DNA from: Rhodococcus erythropolis NBRC 15567
GTDB lineage: Bacteria > Actinomycetota > Actinomycetes > Mycobacteriales > Mycobacteriaceae
Assembly (NCBI RefSeq): GCF_001552595.1
Contig: NZ_BCRM01000017.1
Span: forward strand, 62,001 to 126,000
Reading direction: 5' to 3'
Length of the DNA: 64,000 nt
Part shown: positions 1 through 8,661 of the stretch, piece after piece
Position numbering within the stretch: position 1 is the first letter of the stretch
How the letters are laid out: every line of letters starts with the position of its first letter
Made by a program: the position numbers and the translations under genes
Notes under the pieces: model-generated
What the model was told of the DNA's origin: nothing
The model's database searches: none
Seen by the model: only the letters and a program-made list of their open reading frames with translations

Positions 1-27
1 GACCTGCAGGCCAAGCTCGGCAAGTAG
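1..27 (+). CDS. C-terminal end of an upstream gene (partial)
   Basis: The window opens in frame with eight codons (Asp-Leu-Gln-Ala-Lys-Leu-Gly-Lys) and a TAG stop, followed 13 bases later by a strong terminator. Too little is present to name the protein. The terminator right behind it supports a real gene end. Confidence 0.5.
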   Translation, partial: DLQAKLGK

Positions 28-40
28 CCGTCACCGACAC

Positions 41-80
41 AAAAAAGCCGCCCGACTCTCCGGAGTCGGGCGGCTTTTTT
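41..80. terminator. Bidirectional intrinsic terminator
   Basis: A perfect palindrome: six A, then GCCGCCCGACTC, a short TCCG centre, GAGTCGGGCGGC and six T. The A and T runs on opposite sides let it work on both strands. It would end the gene entering from the left and the MarR gene coming from the right. Confidence 0.93.
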
Positions 81-82
81 GT

Positions 83-559
83 TCAGCGGTTGTCTTGCTC
101 GAGGTGTTCGTTCATCGTCGAGTGCAGGTCGACGAGAAATTCCTCGAATCGACTGAGCAGTTCGGGCGGGTATTTCTCCATCATGGCGTCGAGTCGCACG
201 GCAAGTGGACCGAAGAACTCGTCCGCGAGGTCCTGCACATGCGCACTGCTGTGCAGCGTGACCACGCGACGGTCTGCATTCTCACGGGTCCGGACGATAT
301 GTCCCGCCTTCTCCAGGCGGTTGAGCAACGCGGTGGTTGCGCCCGACGTCAGCGAGATCCGCTCTCCGAGGCGGGCGGGCGAGAGCGGCGTCCCCTTCTC
401 CTCGGCAGCTGTGATTTCCATCAAGGCAGTCGCGTCGGTGGAATGCAGGCCGAGCCACGACGCGAATCGATGACTGAATTCGGTGAACGTCCCACCGTAC
501 GCGCGGAATTCGTCCATCAGCCGCTCCCGCTCCACGGAGATGTCGCGCGGTGCTTCCAC
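83..559 (-). CDS. MarR-family transcriptional regulator
   Basis: A winged-helix regulator of about 158 residues. The middle carries the MarR DNA-binding core: LSPARLGERISLTSGATTAL for the helix-turn-helix, then a wing with ENADRRVVTL. Amphipathic helices at both ends would form the dimer. The frame is open further upstream, but a TTG there would lie inside the exporter's -35 box. The GTG at 559, 11 bases after AGGAAAGGT, is the better start. It is divergent from a drug-type exporter, the usual arrangement in which a MarR protein represses the pump and is released by the substrate. The inducer cannot be told. Confidence 0.88.
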   Translation of the reverse strand: MEAPRDISVERERLMDEFRAYGGTFTEFSHRFASWLGLHSTDATALMEITAAEEKGTPLSPARLGERISLTSGATTALLNRLEKAGHIVRTRENADRRVVTLHSSAHVQDLADEFFGPLAVRLDAMMEKYPPELLSRFEEFLVDLHSTMNEHLEQDNR

Positions 560-615
560 CCCGTGATCCCACCTTTCCTGTGCCAGACGGCGGCCGGTCG
601 AGCCCAGCGCGCACG

Positions 616-671
616 TTGACAACTTACCGCCTCAAATATACCTTCACTGTGAAGTTACTTCACAATGGAGG
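616..671 (+). promoter_or_regulatory. Promoter, MarR-type operator and RBS of the exporter
   Basis: TTGACA (616-621), a 17-base spacer and TACCTT (639-644) form a sigma-70-like promoter. The -10 overlaps a perfect inverted repeat CTTCAC-T-GTGAAG (642-654), with a further ACTTCACAA half at 657-665. This is the natural MarR binding site and would block the polymerase. GGAGG at 667-671 sits 7 bases before the exporter's GTG start. Confidence 0.7.
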
Positions 672-678
672 TTTATTC

Positions 679-2292
679 GTGAACATCTCACCCACCACTC
701 GCAAGTGGTTGGGCCTGATCGCCATCGCACTCGGCGTGGCACTGATCGTCGTCGACACCACTATCGTCAACGTCATAGTTCCCTCGATCATCGAAGATCT
801 CGGGATCAACTCCGTTCAGGCTCAATGGATCCAAGAGTCCTACGCAATCGTGTTCGCGGCGCTCCTGCTATTGGTCGGCAGAGTTGCGGACCTGGTCGGC
901 GCCCGTCGCATCTTCATCGCCGGTGTCGTCGTGTTCGGCGCAACGAGCCTACTGGCCGGACTGGCACCGAACGGCGGCCTGCTCATCCTGGCGCGATTCC
1001 TGCAGGGCGCCGGCGCGGCCATGATCCTGCCCACCTCACTGTCACTTCTGAACGCGATGTTCACCGGCAAAGCCCGCGGCCAGGCCTTCGCAGTCTGGGG
1101 TTCCACCATCGGTGCAGCCTCCGCTCTCGGCCCATTGCTCGGCGGCTGGCTTGCCGAACATGCCTCATGGCGTTGGGCATTCGGCATCAATATTCCGCTT
1201 GCTGCGCTCATTCTGATCGGCGCAGTGCTGTTCATCGCGCCCTCACCCCGCACCGCTGGACGCATCGACGCCACCGGAGCGGCACTGTCCATCGCCGGCC
1301 TGGGCCTGCTCGCCTTCGGCCTCGTCGAGGGACGTACGTATGGGTGGCTGACGACGAAGGAACCCTTCGATCTGTTCGGCCTGTCATGGTCCAGCGGACC
1401 GTCGCCGGTTCTGGTGGCATTGGTTCTCGCCGTTCTGTCGCTCGGTGCGTTCGCCTACCGCCAAACCATGCTCACCCGCAGCGACGATCCGTCGCGGGCG
1501 CTGATGGACGTACGACTGTTCTCCATCTCGTCGTTCCGCAACGGCAACATCGCGACGCTGATCATCGGACTCGGTGAGTTCGGAATCGTTGCGGTGCTTC
1601 CTCTCTGGCTTCAGTTCACGCTCGGGTACAGCGCACTCCAGGCAGGGCTCGCGCTGGTTCCCATTGCCATCGGCAGCTTCGTCGCCAGTGGTGCGAGCTT
1701 CGGAATGGCGTCGAAGGTCTCGCCGTTGGGCTTGGTCCGTATCGGTTTGGCCCTCGAAGCGCTCGGTCTCGCCGGTCTCGGATTCATCGCGGCGACAGAC
1801 AGCCCCTGGTGGACTATCGCCGCAGTGCTCTTCTTCTACGGCATCGGTGTCGGTTTTGCGACTGCGCAGGTGACCAACGTCGTGCTCGAGGAGATTCCCG
1901 AGCAGAGCGCCGGTCAAGGCTCCGGCATTCAGAGTGCGTTCCGCCAACTCGGATCCGCACTGGGCATCGCTGTCCTCACCACGGTCTTCTTCAGCACTCT
2001 CAATTCCACGCTGAACAACGACCTCACCGAATCCGGTGTCGACCAAGCTCAGGCTGATCAGTTGACGCGTGCTGTCACCGACAGCGCGGGCGCCGCCATC
2101 GACTCGCTGGCCGGGTCACCGAGCACCGCTTTCGTCGCCGACGCTGCACAGTCTGCAATGACTCACGGGATCACACTCGGCGGATACCTTGCGGCCGGAT
2201 TTGTCGTGGTCGGCCTGATCGCCACCGCGCTCATCCCGAACAAGCCTGCCCCGTCGACCGAGGAGGAAACAAAGGCAGCAGCCGACGCCTGA
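679..2292 (+). CDS. MFS drug:H+ antiporter, DHA2 family (14 TM)
   Basis: A 537-residue inner-membrane exporter of the QacA/EmrB type. Hydrophobic segments run the whole length and fit 14 helices. Motif A is visible after the second helix (GRVADLVGARR), and the DHA2 motif GPLLGGWLAEHASWRWAFGI follows, with an N-I-P turn. A C-terminal extracellular loop precedes the last helix. The GTG at 679 follows a good GGAGG; the open frame reaches further upstream but through the promoter and operator. It is divergent from the MarR gene, so it is probably induced by the drug or metabolite that the regulator senses. The substrate cannot be predicted. Confidence 0.9.
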   Translation: MNISPTTRKWLGLIAIALGVALIVVDTTIVNVIVPSIIEDLGINSVQAQWIQESYAIVFAALLLLVGRVADLVGARRIFIAGVVVFGATSLLAGLAPNGGLLILARFLQGAGAAMILPTSLSLLNAMFTGKARGQAFAVWGSTIGAASALGPLLGGWLAEHASWRWAFGINIPLAALILIGAVLFIAPSPRTAGRIDATGAALSIAGLGLLAFGLVEGRTYGWLTTKEPFDLFGLSWSSGPSPVLVALVLAVLSLGAFAYRQTMLTRSDDPSRALMDVRLFSISSFRNGNIATLIIGLGEFGIVAVLPLWLQFTLGYSALQAGLALVPIAIGSFVASGASFGMASKVSPLGLVRIGLALEALGLAGLGFIAATDSPWWTIAAVLFFYGIGVGFATAQVTNVVLEEIPEQSAGQGSGIQSAFRQLGSALGIAVLTTVFFSTLNSTLNNDLTESGVDQAQADQLTRAVTDSAGAAIDSLAGSPSTAFVADAAQSAMTHGITLGGYLAAGFVVVGLIATALIPNKPAPSTEEETKAAADA

Positions 2293-2321
2293 CGGCCGGA
2301 TCGGTGCAGTACGGTGCCGGT

Positions 2322-3056
2322 ATGCGATTGCCCTGGTCACGGTCAGCACAGTCACGTCGGTCAGCACGGTCACGTCAGCCTGCAACGGTGCTCAGCGCGG
2401 CCGACATCGTGGCCGTCCGTGAGCAAGCACGCGAATTGGTAGTCCCCGGGTTCGCGACGTTCGACGCAATCTGCGAAGCCGCCCGAGACTGTGTCGAGGG
2501 CGGTTTCGAGAACGATGAACTCGGCAGACAGATCGACGCAGTAGTGCGTGAGGTCTGGGACCGAAGGCTCGGGGAGCAGACCCAGTGGACGGGTCCCGGC
2601 GACTTCGAGCGCGTATCCGCCGCCTTCGCAGAACTCGAGCGCAGCGGCATCGTGGCCCGCATGAACTTCACCTGCTGCATGCAGTGCGGCACTACCGAAA
2701 TCGACGACGAACGCACGCCGTCCGAACCGGACGAGAACGGGTATCCCTTTGCTCAGTGGGCGTACACGTTCTTCCACATGCAAGATGCGGAGCGTCTCGG
2801 CGACGAGCCGTCCGATCTCTACTTGTCCTACAGTGCGTTTCGTCCGGCCCACGATCTCGATCCCGCGCTGGTCTCCGCCGCGTTCGGCGGCGACGAAACC
2901 GCCAAGGCACAGATGATCGCGCACACCGATCAGACCGTCGGGCGCCAGGTAGCCGACGCACTCCGAGCCCAGGGACTGAGCGTCGACTGGAACGGTGACA
3001 ACAATCAGCGCATCCGCATCTCCGACGTGCGCTGGCGCAAACCACTACCGCAGTAG
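2322..3056 (+). CDS. DUF6891-like conserved hypothetical protein
   Basis: A soluble protein of 244 residues. I recognise it as resembling the DUF6891 family: a central CCMQC cluster, then a WAYTFFHMQDAERL stretch and a C-terminal half ending in DVRWRKPLPQ. The function is unknown. The first 20 residues are Arg/Ser-rich and come from an 18-bp tandem repeat, so the true start may lie later (a GTG at 2388). A GTG at 2304 is also possible. It follows the exporter by about 30 bases and may be co-transcribed. It meets the cholesterol oxidase gene tail to tail 5 bases later. Confidence 0.65.
   Translation: MRLPWSRSAQSRRSARSRQPATVLSAADIVAVREQARELVVPGFATFDAICEAARDCVEGGFENDELGRQIDAVVREVWDRRLGEQTQWTGPGDFERVSAAFAELERSGIVARMNFTCCMQCGTTEIDDERTPSEPDENGYPFAQWAYTFFHMQDAERLGDEPSDLYLSYSAFRPAHDLDPALVSAAFGGDETAKAQMIAHTDQTVGRQVADALRAQGLSVDWNGDNNQRIRISDVRWRKPLPQ
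2341..2376 (+). repeat. 18-bp tandem repeat, two copies
   Basis: Two adjacent 18-base units, GGTCAGCACAGTCACGTC and GGTCAGCACGGTCACGTC, differ at one base. They lie at the start of the DUF6891-like gene and encode an Arg/Ser-rich stretch. The unit keeps the reading frame, so copy-number change would only lengthen the tail. Confidence 0.8.
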
Positions 3057-3061
3057 GAGAT

Positions 3062-4828
3062 TCAGCTGGGTGGCAAGACGCGGTCGATGAACGTATTGCT
3101 GAAGACGCGGTGCGGGTCGTGTTCGTCCAGAGTGGCGAGAGCGAAGTCCCAGTTCCCGTCGCCACCGGCACGGAAGGTGGCAGGCACTGTGCTGGTGAGG
3201 AATTCGTCGTCCTGGTACGCAGCTTGATCGGTGAATGCCCATCCCTTGGACCACTCCGGACGGAAAGTCGCGTAATCGCCGGAGTAGTTCGCGACCATCC
3301 ACCGTTCCATCTCGCGAAGGAACGCGGGCAATCCCGCGGTGCCGGGAATCGAGACCACGTTCATCCAGATCGCCGTATCCCAGTCCTGACGATCCGCCCG
3401 GGGCCGCACCGCTGACAGATCCGGCACGCCGGCGCTGTCGACAAGGACTTCGCCACTGTCATCGACACCACAGAGACGCACTTCGAACGGCATGTTGACG
3501 GGATACTGCCCCCGCGACGCGTAGTGCGTCATTCGCTCGTTCAACCAACTCGTCATCTCGTGGACGACTCGGCCGATGTTGGACCGCTTGGTGATCACCG
3601 CGCCGCCGCCCGCTACTACGCGCAACGTCGTGTGCCGCAGGTAGAACAGAACATCTTTTGACCAGCCCCACAGATCGTCGGTGTCGGTCAGCGCCAATCC
3701 TGCTGCTACAGCTCCGAACTGAGAGGCGCCGAACAGCGGTGTCGCAGCTTGAAGGCCCTGCGCCACCATCCCCAACGGGGTGGTGACTTCTTCGGGAATC
3801 GCGTCGGAGAAGAAGTAGTTGTACGGCCCGCTCACCTCTCGGGACTCCGGTGGTTTGACCGGGGTCGGCGTCCAGACCTTGAGCCACGGTGTTTGCGTGA
3901 ACGGGAACCAGATCGCCTCCACCCGTCCGGATTTCTCGACAAAACTCTCGTAGGTACGCCCTGGCGAACCGGGAGCAGCAAAGAGTTCTTGCCACGGAAT
4001 GTCGGTGAAACTCTGGCACCGCAGCCGATAATTCTCCCCGGCTTGCAGCGTCACGGAGGTGACGAAGGTTCGGCCCAGGTGAGTCAGGAAAGCCGTGATC
4101 TCGTCATCTGATCGGTGAAAAGTCTTCAGCCCGTATCGATTGCGGCCTTCGTCCCACGCCACCACCGTGATCTCGGTGATCAGATTGCTCAGCGAACCAT
4201 ACGATTGACCAGGGGTGATCGTCTCCCCCACCGCCGGATAGGTTGCCCCGTGAGCGCCGATCGCCAGCGCGCCGGCGATGGACAGCTCACCGATCGCCGG
4301 AGCGTTGGCCCAGCCGAGCCCCTCGCGCTCGAGCGCTGTCAGAATCGCTTCGATACTGGCGCCGGCGCCCGCCGTGACTGTTGCGGGCGTGCCGTGCTGC
4401 ACCACAACCGAATTCAAGTTCGCCATCGTATCGACCAGCAGAACTCGATCCGAAGGCGCGCCGGGCACCACCGTCAACGGACTCCACCCGTGCATCGTTC
4501 CCTTCGCACGCACTGTGTACCCGTTGTCGAACGCCCAGTTGGCGAGGGTGACGACGTCGTCGCTATGACGTGCCGTCGCCGTCCACACACTCTCGAGCAT
4601 GATTTCTCGCGACCAGTTCGCGTATGCCTGCTGCGACAACGGAATGTCCGACGGAAATCCGGGCGGTGGCGCGATGGTCGATGCCGAGCCCCAGGGAACA
4701 GCTCCCGCCGGTGCCCAGGAAATACCCGCGAGAGCAGCTGCGCCGACACTCGCTGCGAGAAATCCGCGCCGGCTCACACCGTCTTCTCTCGAGCTGTGCT
4801 CCGCCTTGCGCTCTGCTTGATGCACCAC
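3062..4828 (-). CDS. Secreted type II cholesterol oxidase (covalent FAD, VAO family)
   Basis: About 588 residues. It oxidises and isomerises cholesterol to cholest-4-en-3-one, making H2O2. The N-terminus has a Tat signal (SRRGF at residues 19-23, then a hydrophobic stretch ending near APAGA), so the folded flavoprotein is exported. The FAD-binding domain contains RAKGTMHGWSPL; His113 corresponds to the histidine that links FAD covalently in the Brevibacterium type II enzyme. The rest matches the cholesterol-binding domain of that enzyme. The start is one of two adjacent GTG codons behind GGAG. A different, GMC-type, cholesterol-oxidase-like gene (ChoD) lies at 25.0-26.7 kb. Other 3-beta-hydroxysteroids could be the natural substrate. 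Confidence 0.88.
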   Translation of the reverse strand: MVHQAERKAEHSSREDGVSRRGFLAASVGAAALAGISWAPAGAVPWGSASTIAPPPGFPSDIPLSQQAYANWSREIMLESVWTATARHSDDVVTLANWAFDNGYTVRAKGTMHGWSPLTVVPGAPSDRVLLVDTMANLNSVVVQHGTPATVTAGAGASIEAILTALEREGLGWANAPAIGELSIAGALAIGAHGATYPAVGETITPGQSYGSLSNLITEITVVAWDEGRNRYGLKTFHRSDDEITAFLTHLGRTFVTSVTLQAGENYRLRCQSFTDIPWQELFAAPGSPGRTYESFVEKSGRVEAIWFPFTQTPWLKVWTPTPVKPPESREVSGPYNYFFSDAIPEEVTTPLGMVAQGLQAATPLFGASQFGAVAAGLALTDTDDLWGWSKDVLFYLRHTTLRVVAGGGAVITKRSNIGRVVHEMTSWLNERMTHYASRGQYPVNMPFEVRLCGVDDSGEVLVDSAGVPDLSAVRPRADRQDWDTAIWMNVVSIPGTAGLPAFLREMERWMVANYSGDYATFRPEWSKGWAFTDQAAYQDDEFLTSTVPATFRAGGDGNWDFALATLDEHDPHRVFSNTFIDRVLPPS

Positions 4829-4924
4829 TGCTCACTCCGTCAGCCGACTCGGTTCATGTCAGGGACGAACGTAGAACAAATATGATTACGATGCCAGTGG
4901 TTCCGTAATAAAAGATTTAGATGC

Positions 4925-5728
4925 TCACTGCACCATCGGAGCGAAGACGGCGTAGATCGCTTCCGGGGCGCCGTCGAAAGCACTGATGATCAACCAGGCA
5001 GTCAGGACCGTCAGCGCCGGCCCGATTAGAATCTTCTCGAGGTTCCCACCTGCGCGGATGGACAGAAATGACGGCAGCCGTTGTTCCCACCACCGCTTGC
5101 CGCCGAGCGGAATCAGGGGCGCGAGAAACGGCACCCCTTCCTTGGTGATCGCATCGCCGAGACAGTGTGTGGCGCAGCCCAGTGCCACTGCAACACCTAG
5201 CCCGGTGGATCCGGCCTCACTCGGATACCACTGCCAGGTGAGGGCCGAGAGCACCAACGCAACGGCGGAGACGGCGAGCCAACCCTTCTCCTTGGCCAAT
5301 TCACCCGCCAATCCTCGGATCGCCAACCCGAGGCAGAAGAACAGCGTGATGATGATGGCGGGCTTCCCGAACTGAACAACCAGCGCCGAGACCCCGGCAC
5401 CAAGACCGGCGGCAAACAGTGCGGTGTGCGTGAGCGTCCGATGCCCACCACGACGCTTGCCGTCCTTCTTGCCTCTGGTGATGCGGTAGAAGGTCACCGA
5501 AATTGCGTCGATACCTTTGGCCAGCGCTTTGCTGAGCGGACCGAATGATCGGGAAACCGTCGACTGACCGGTATCGAGGTCGGGAAGCAAGGCGGCTCCC
5601 GCGCACACACCGGCAAAGGTCAAGGTTTCAGCGGTGGATGTGGGCCCTCCCCAATCGAGAGGCAACAACTCTGCAACCACCAACCCCACAGCAGCACCGG
5701 ACATCGCGTGGGTGGGGCCCATGACCAT
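4925..5728 (-). CDS. DUF457/YdjM-type membrane metal-dependent hydrolase
   Basis: A 267-residue membrane protein. It has the family signature: GPTHAMSG near the N-terminus, LLPDLD after the second helix, HRTLTHT in the middle and HCLGDA later. These give a set of His and Asp residues expected to bind metal at the membrane face. Family members have been linked to LexA-regulated membrane functions and to phospholipase-like folds, but the substrate is unknown. The start is the ATG at 5728 behind AAAGGTG; the frame upstream is an Arg-rich artefact. It lies upstream of the cholesterol oxidase on the same strand, 96 bases away, with room for a separate promoter. Confidence 0.8.
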   Translation of the reverse strand: MVMGPTHAMSGAAVGLVVAELLPLDWGGPTSTAETLTFAGVCAGAALLPDLDTGQSTVSRSFGPLSKALAKGIDAISVTFYRITRGKKDGKRRGGHRTLTHTALFAAGLGAGVSALVVQFGKPAIIITLFFCLGLAIRGLAGELAKEKGWLAVSAVALVLSALTWQWYPSEAGSTGLGVAVALGCATHCLGDAITKEGVPFLAPLIPLGGKRWWEQRLPSFLSIRAGGNLEKILIGPALTVLTAWLIISAFDGAPEAIYAVFAPMVQ

Positions 5729-5813
5729 GAAACACAACACCTTTCGAAACGCGCCCCGCATCAGGCCGTACCGCACCCTCTGCAAGACACCACACACATG
5801 ACGCCGTCGGCGA

Positions 5814-5917
5814 CGGTCTCGGCATGCTCGCCGAGACCGCCCCGAACGTAGCAAGTGCTACCGACAGGGTTGACCAACCTCCGGACCTGGTTGAGTACGG
5901 CCGTACCGTTCCAGGTC
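5814..5917. other. Two hairpins between genes
   Basis: First hairpin: a 10-bp stem (CGGTCTCGGC / GCCGAGACCG) with a 6-base loop, 5814-5839. Second: GACCTGG (5884-5890) pairs with CCAGGTC (5911-5917) around the 12-bp perfect palindrome GTACGGCCGTAC (5895-5906). Neither has a T-run, so they are not typical intrinsic terminators. They lie between the secreted-protein gene end and the DUF457 gene start and could end transcription or bind a protein. Confidence 0.5.
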
Positions 5918-5948
5918 AAAGCGGTTCATGCGGAGCTTTTTTCGCTCG

Positions 5949-6413
5949 TCAGCCCGCAGCAACCGCGCATGACAGGGCAACGCCTTCCTCCAGCGGAGCG
6001 ACGCCTGCCATGTTGAGCACCTCTGCCGGAACACCCTCGATCGCCGGAGCCCATTCGACGGTCGGCAACGCCGGCACCCCTTCACGCGCAATGAATGTCG
6101 CGGCGTCGCCAGGGACTTCGATCGTGATTGCGGCTGTGCCCGCCTCCTCGGCGCGCACAACCTTGCCCTCGTCGATGAGCTTCTGCAGCTCCTCGTCGGA
6201 AATCGGCGTCGCGGCACCACACGCTACTTCCGGAGCCACACCCGCCTCTGACGGAGCGGTCGCGATCGATCGCACCGCCACCGGCGACCCGTCGGAAATC
6301 GGGTTGGAAGCCCAGGCGATTCCCGGCGCCACGGCCATACCGAGGACCGCCACCGACGCCACCACCACACCGGTCCGGCTGGCCCGCTTGCCGTTCACTT
6401 TCAATCGCGTCAT
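5949..6413 (-). CDS. Secreted protein of unknown function
   Basis: 154 residues, no family recognised. It begins with a basic stretch (MTRLKVNGKRASR), a hydrophobic core and an AWAS site, a typical Sec signal with cleavage near residue 35. The mature protein is acidic and Ala/Val/Pro-rich. It contains a short helical segment, PISDEELQKLIDEGKVVRA, and two cysteines (in ACGAA and near the C-terminus, SCAVA) that could form a disulphide. The ATG at 6413 follows AAGGAGAA by 6 bases. It is divergent from prrA, so it may be a PrrA target, but no site is proven. Confidence 0.7.
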   Translation of the reverse strand: MTRLKVNGKRASRTGVVVASVAVLGMAVAPGIAWASNPISDGSPVAVRSIATAPSEAGVAPEVACGAATPISDEELQKLIDEGKVVRAEEAGTAAITIEVPGDAATFIAREGVPALPTVEWAPAIEGVPAEVLNMAGVAPLEEGVALSCAVAAG

Positions 6414-6580
6414 CGTTGTTCTCCTTGATCGAACGTTCTCGAATTCTCGGCGCGGTCGCATCCGAGAAACCCGAGGTTATGAAGCCAACACTGCAGATCT
6501 GTTGTCGGTTTCTTAGGAGTTGATGAGAATGCGGCGGCCCTCGCTCCGAGCGAGGCCCCAGGTCGCAATCCGATGGCACC

Positions 6581-7285
6581 ATGGCTGGAGTGAGTACACG
6601 CGAGCGCATCCTGATCGTTGACGACGACGCGAAGGTTCTGAATTCGCTCGAACGTGGACTCCGATTGTCGGGCTTCGACACGGCAACTGCCGTCGACGGA
6701 CGATCGGCTTTGTCATCGGTGAACAAGCAATGCCCGGCCGCACTCGTTCTCGACGTCAACATGCCCGGCCTCGACGGCGTCGGAGTGGTAACCGCCCTGC
6801 GCGCGATCGGCAACGAGGTTCCGATCTGCGTACTCAGCGCCCGAAGTTCCGTGGGTGACCGCATCGCGGGGCTGGAGGCGGGCGCCGACGACTACCTCAC
6901 CAAGCCCTTCGAATTGGCCGAGCTCGTCGCCAGACTGCGCGCATTGCTACGACGCACGACGCGAGCCACTCCGTCGGTCGACCATCCGATCACGGTGGGA
7001 CCGCTGACGGTCGATCTCCGTGGCCATCGAGCACACATCGACGGTAGGCGAATCGAACTCACCAAAAGAGAATTCGACCTGTTGTCGGTACTCGCCGAGC
7101 ATGCCGGTGTCGTACTCAGTCGCGCACAACTCCTGCGACTCGTCTGGGGTTACGACTTCGCTGCCGACACCAATGTCGTCGACGTCTTCGTCACCTACCT
7201 ACGCAAGAAACTCGAAGTCGACGGGGCGCCCCGCGTGATCCACACGGTGCGCGGAGTGGGCTTCGTCCTGAGGGCCGAACGATGA
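6581..7285 (+). CDS. prrA: Response regulator PrrA (OmpR family)
   Basis: 234 residues, closely resembling mycobacterial PrrA along its whole length. Receiver domain: acidic pair in VDDD (13-16), phospho-acceptor Asp58 (VLDVNMPG), Lys108 (TKPF). The winged helix carries [15 protein letters not shown], the recognition region [20 protein letters not shown] and the wing [11 protein letters not shown]. The start is the ATG at 6581, though a GTG at 6590 is possible. It overlaps prrB by 4 bases (ATGA), so the pair is translationally coupled. In mycobacteria PrrAB controls respiration and growth-phase genes; the same role here is inferred from similarity. Confidence 0.92.
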   Translation: MAGVSTRERILIVDDDAKVLNSLERGLRLSGFDTATAVDGRSALSSVNKQCPAALVLDVNMPGLDGVGVVTALRAIGNEVPICVLSARSSVGDRIAGLEAGADDYLTKPFELAELVARLRALLRRTTRATPSVDHPITVGPLTVDLRGHRAHIDGRRIELTKREFDLLSVLAEHAGVVLSRAQLLRLVWGYDFAADTNVVDVFVTYLRKKLEVDGAPRVIHTVRGVGFVLRAER

Positions 7286-8661
7286 AGCGGCCGCTGTCAC
7301 TTCAGACCCGGGTAGCCATCGCGTCGGGCCTGGCCGCCGGAATCGTGATTGCCGCGATCGGAATTGCGTTCGCGGTCTTCCTGCGCGTCAACGGATCCGA
7401 ACAACTCGAACGCACTCTCGATTCCGTCACCCTGGGCGTCGCAGCGAGTGCGCCGAGCCCCCTATTCATCGAAACACCAACTGCAACCACAGAACCATTC
7501 GTGGTCAGCCCTGGATTCAACGCCACGACCGTCAGCGCCTTGGCTACCACCGATGTTCGCAGTCGGGATGTTCTCGTGCCCGGCGACAGCGGCGCCGCAC
7601 TGGCCGTCAGCATCCCCGAAGACCCACTGACCCAGGCAATCCGTGAGCAGCAGTTCCAAGTGGCCGCTGCGGCAGTGGTCGCCATCCTTGCCGCGGCCGG
7701 GCTCGGCTGGTTCCTCACAGGCCGAGCCGTCCGGCCTCTACAGCAATTGACCGAGACCACCAGTTCGATCGGCAACAACCTCGACGTCGAAGGACTCTCG
7801 CGCCGGGCACCGTCGGTTCGTGGAACGCGCGAAGCCGAAGAACTGTCGGAGGCAATCCACAGCATGCTCAGTCGCATCGAAACCGATAGAAGCCGCACCG
7901 AAGAGGCGTTGGAGTCGGCACGCGATTTCGCTCGCGTCTCCGCCCACGAACTACGCACACCTCTCACGTCGATGCGTACCGATCTCGAAGTTCTCGCAAC
8001 ACTGGATCTCACGGAAAGCCAACGCCGCGAACTGTCCGGCGAGTTGTTGGAGGCGCAGCGCCAGATCGAGCGCACCCTGACCGATCTCGAGACGCTCGCC
8101 CTGGGTGAAGTGGCCGATCCGGAGGATTGTGCCGACGTCGATCTCGTGGAGGTTGCCGATCGCGCCGTCGCTGACGCCGGCCGTCTGCACCCTCAGGTCG
8201 ACGTTCGTTTGAAAGCACCGGAAGAACTTTCGGTTCAGGCCTTTCCCGCGGGCATCCGTCTGGTGTTGACCAACGCCGTCACCAACTCCGTTCGGCACGG
8301 CAATGCCGACGAAGTCGAGATCACCGTCCGATCAGGGGCTGCCACCGGTTCGGCGACGGTATTCGTCGACGACAACGGCACCGTGATCGCGCCGTCGGAA
8401 CGCGAAGCGATGTTCGAACGATTTGTTCGTGGTACCGGCGCCGGCGACGCCGGAAGCGGTTTGGGGTTGGCCCTCGTCGCGCAGCAGGCGCGACTGCACG
8501 GCGGTAGCGCGCGACTCGACGCGAGCCCACTAGGCGGAACTCGATTGATATTCTCGATCAACCCAATTCGACATGCAGAGCCTCGAGCAGCGGCTTGGCT
8601 GCCTCGTCGAAGAATCGGTCTTGGGTATCTCCACCGATCTGTACCAGCGCCACATCGGTGA
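7282..8661 (+). CDS. prrB: Sensor histidine kinase PrrB
   Basis: 459 residues as read. Two membrane helices (about 13-35 and 126-147) flank an extracytoplasmic sensor of about 90 residues. A HAMP region follows, then HisKA with phospho-accepting His222 ([10 protein letters not shown]), the N box ([14 protein letters not shown]), G1 (VDDNGT) and G2 (GSGLGLALV). Similarity to mycobacterial PrrB ends near [10 protein letters not shown]. The remaining roughly 35 residues, ending in RSVPAPHR, lie entirely antisense to the next gene, which overlaps by 104 bases. That tail is probably a recent loss of the original stop. The G1 box has Thr-Val where a second Gly is usual. Confidence 0.9.
   Translation: MKRPLSLQTRVAIASGLAAGIVIAAIGIAFAVFLRVNGSEQLERTLDSVTLGVAASAPSPLFIETPTATTEPFVVSPGFNATTVSALATTDVRSRDVLVPGDSGAALAVSIPEDPLTQAIREQQFQVAAAAVVAILAAAGLGWFLTGRAVRPLQQLTETTSSIGNNLDVEGLSRRAPSVRGTREAEELSEAIHSMLSRIETDRSRTEEALESARDFARVSAHELRTPLTSMRTDLEVLATLDLTESQRRELSGELLEAQRQIERTLTDLETLALGEVADPEDCADVDLVEVADRAVADAGRLHPQVDVRLKAPEELSVQAFPAGIRLVLTNAVTNSVRHGNADEVEITVRSGAATGSATVFVDDNGTVIAPSEREAMFERFVRGTGAGDAGSGLGLALVAQQARLHGGSARLDASPLGGTRLIFSINPIRHAEPRAAAWLPRRRIGLGYLHRSVPAPHR

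Noticed and set aside
559..622. Longer MarR start at 622
   Set aside because: It would begin with TTG inside the exporter's -35 box; the GTG at 559 has a good RBS.
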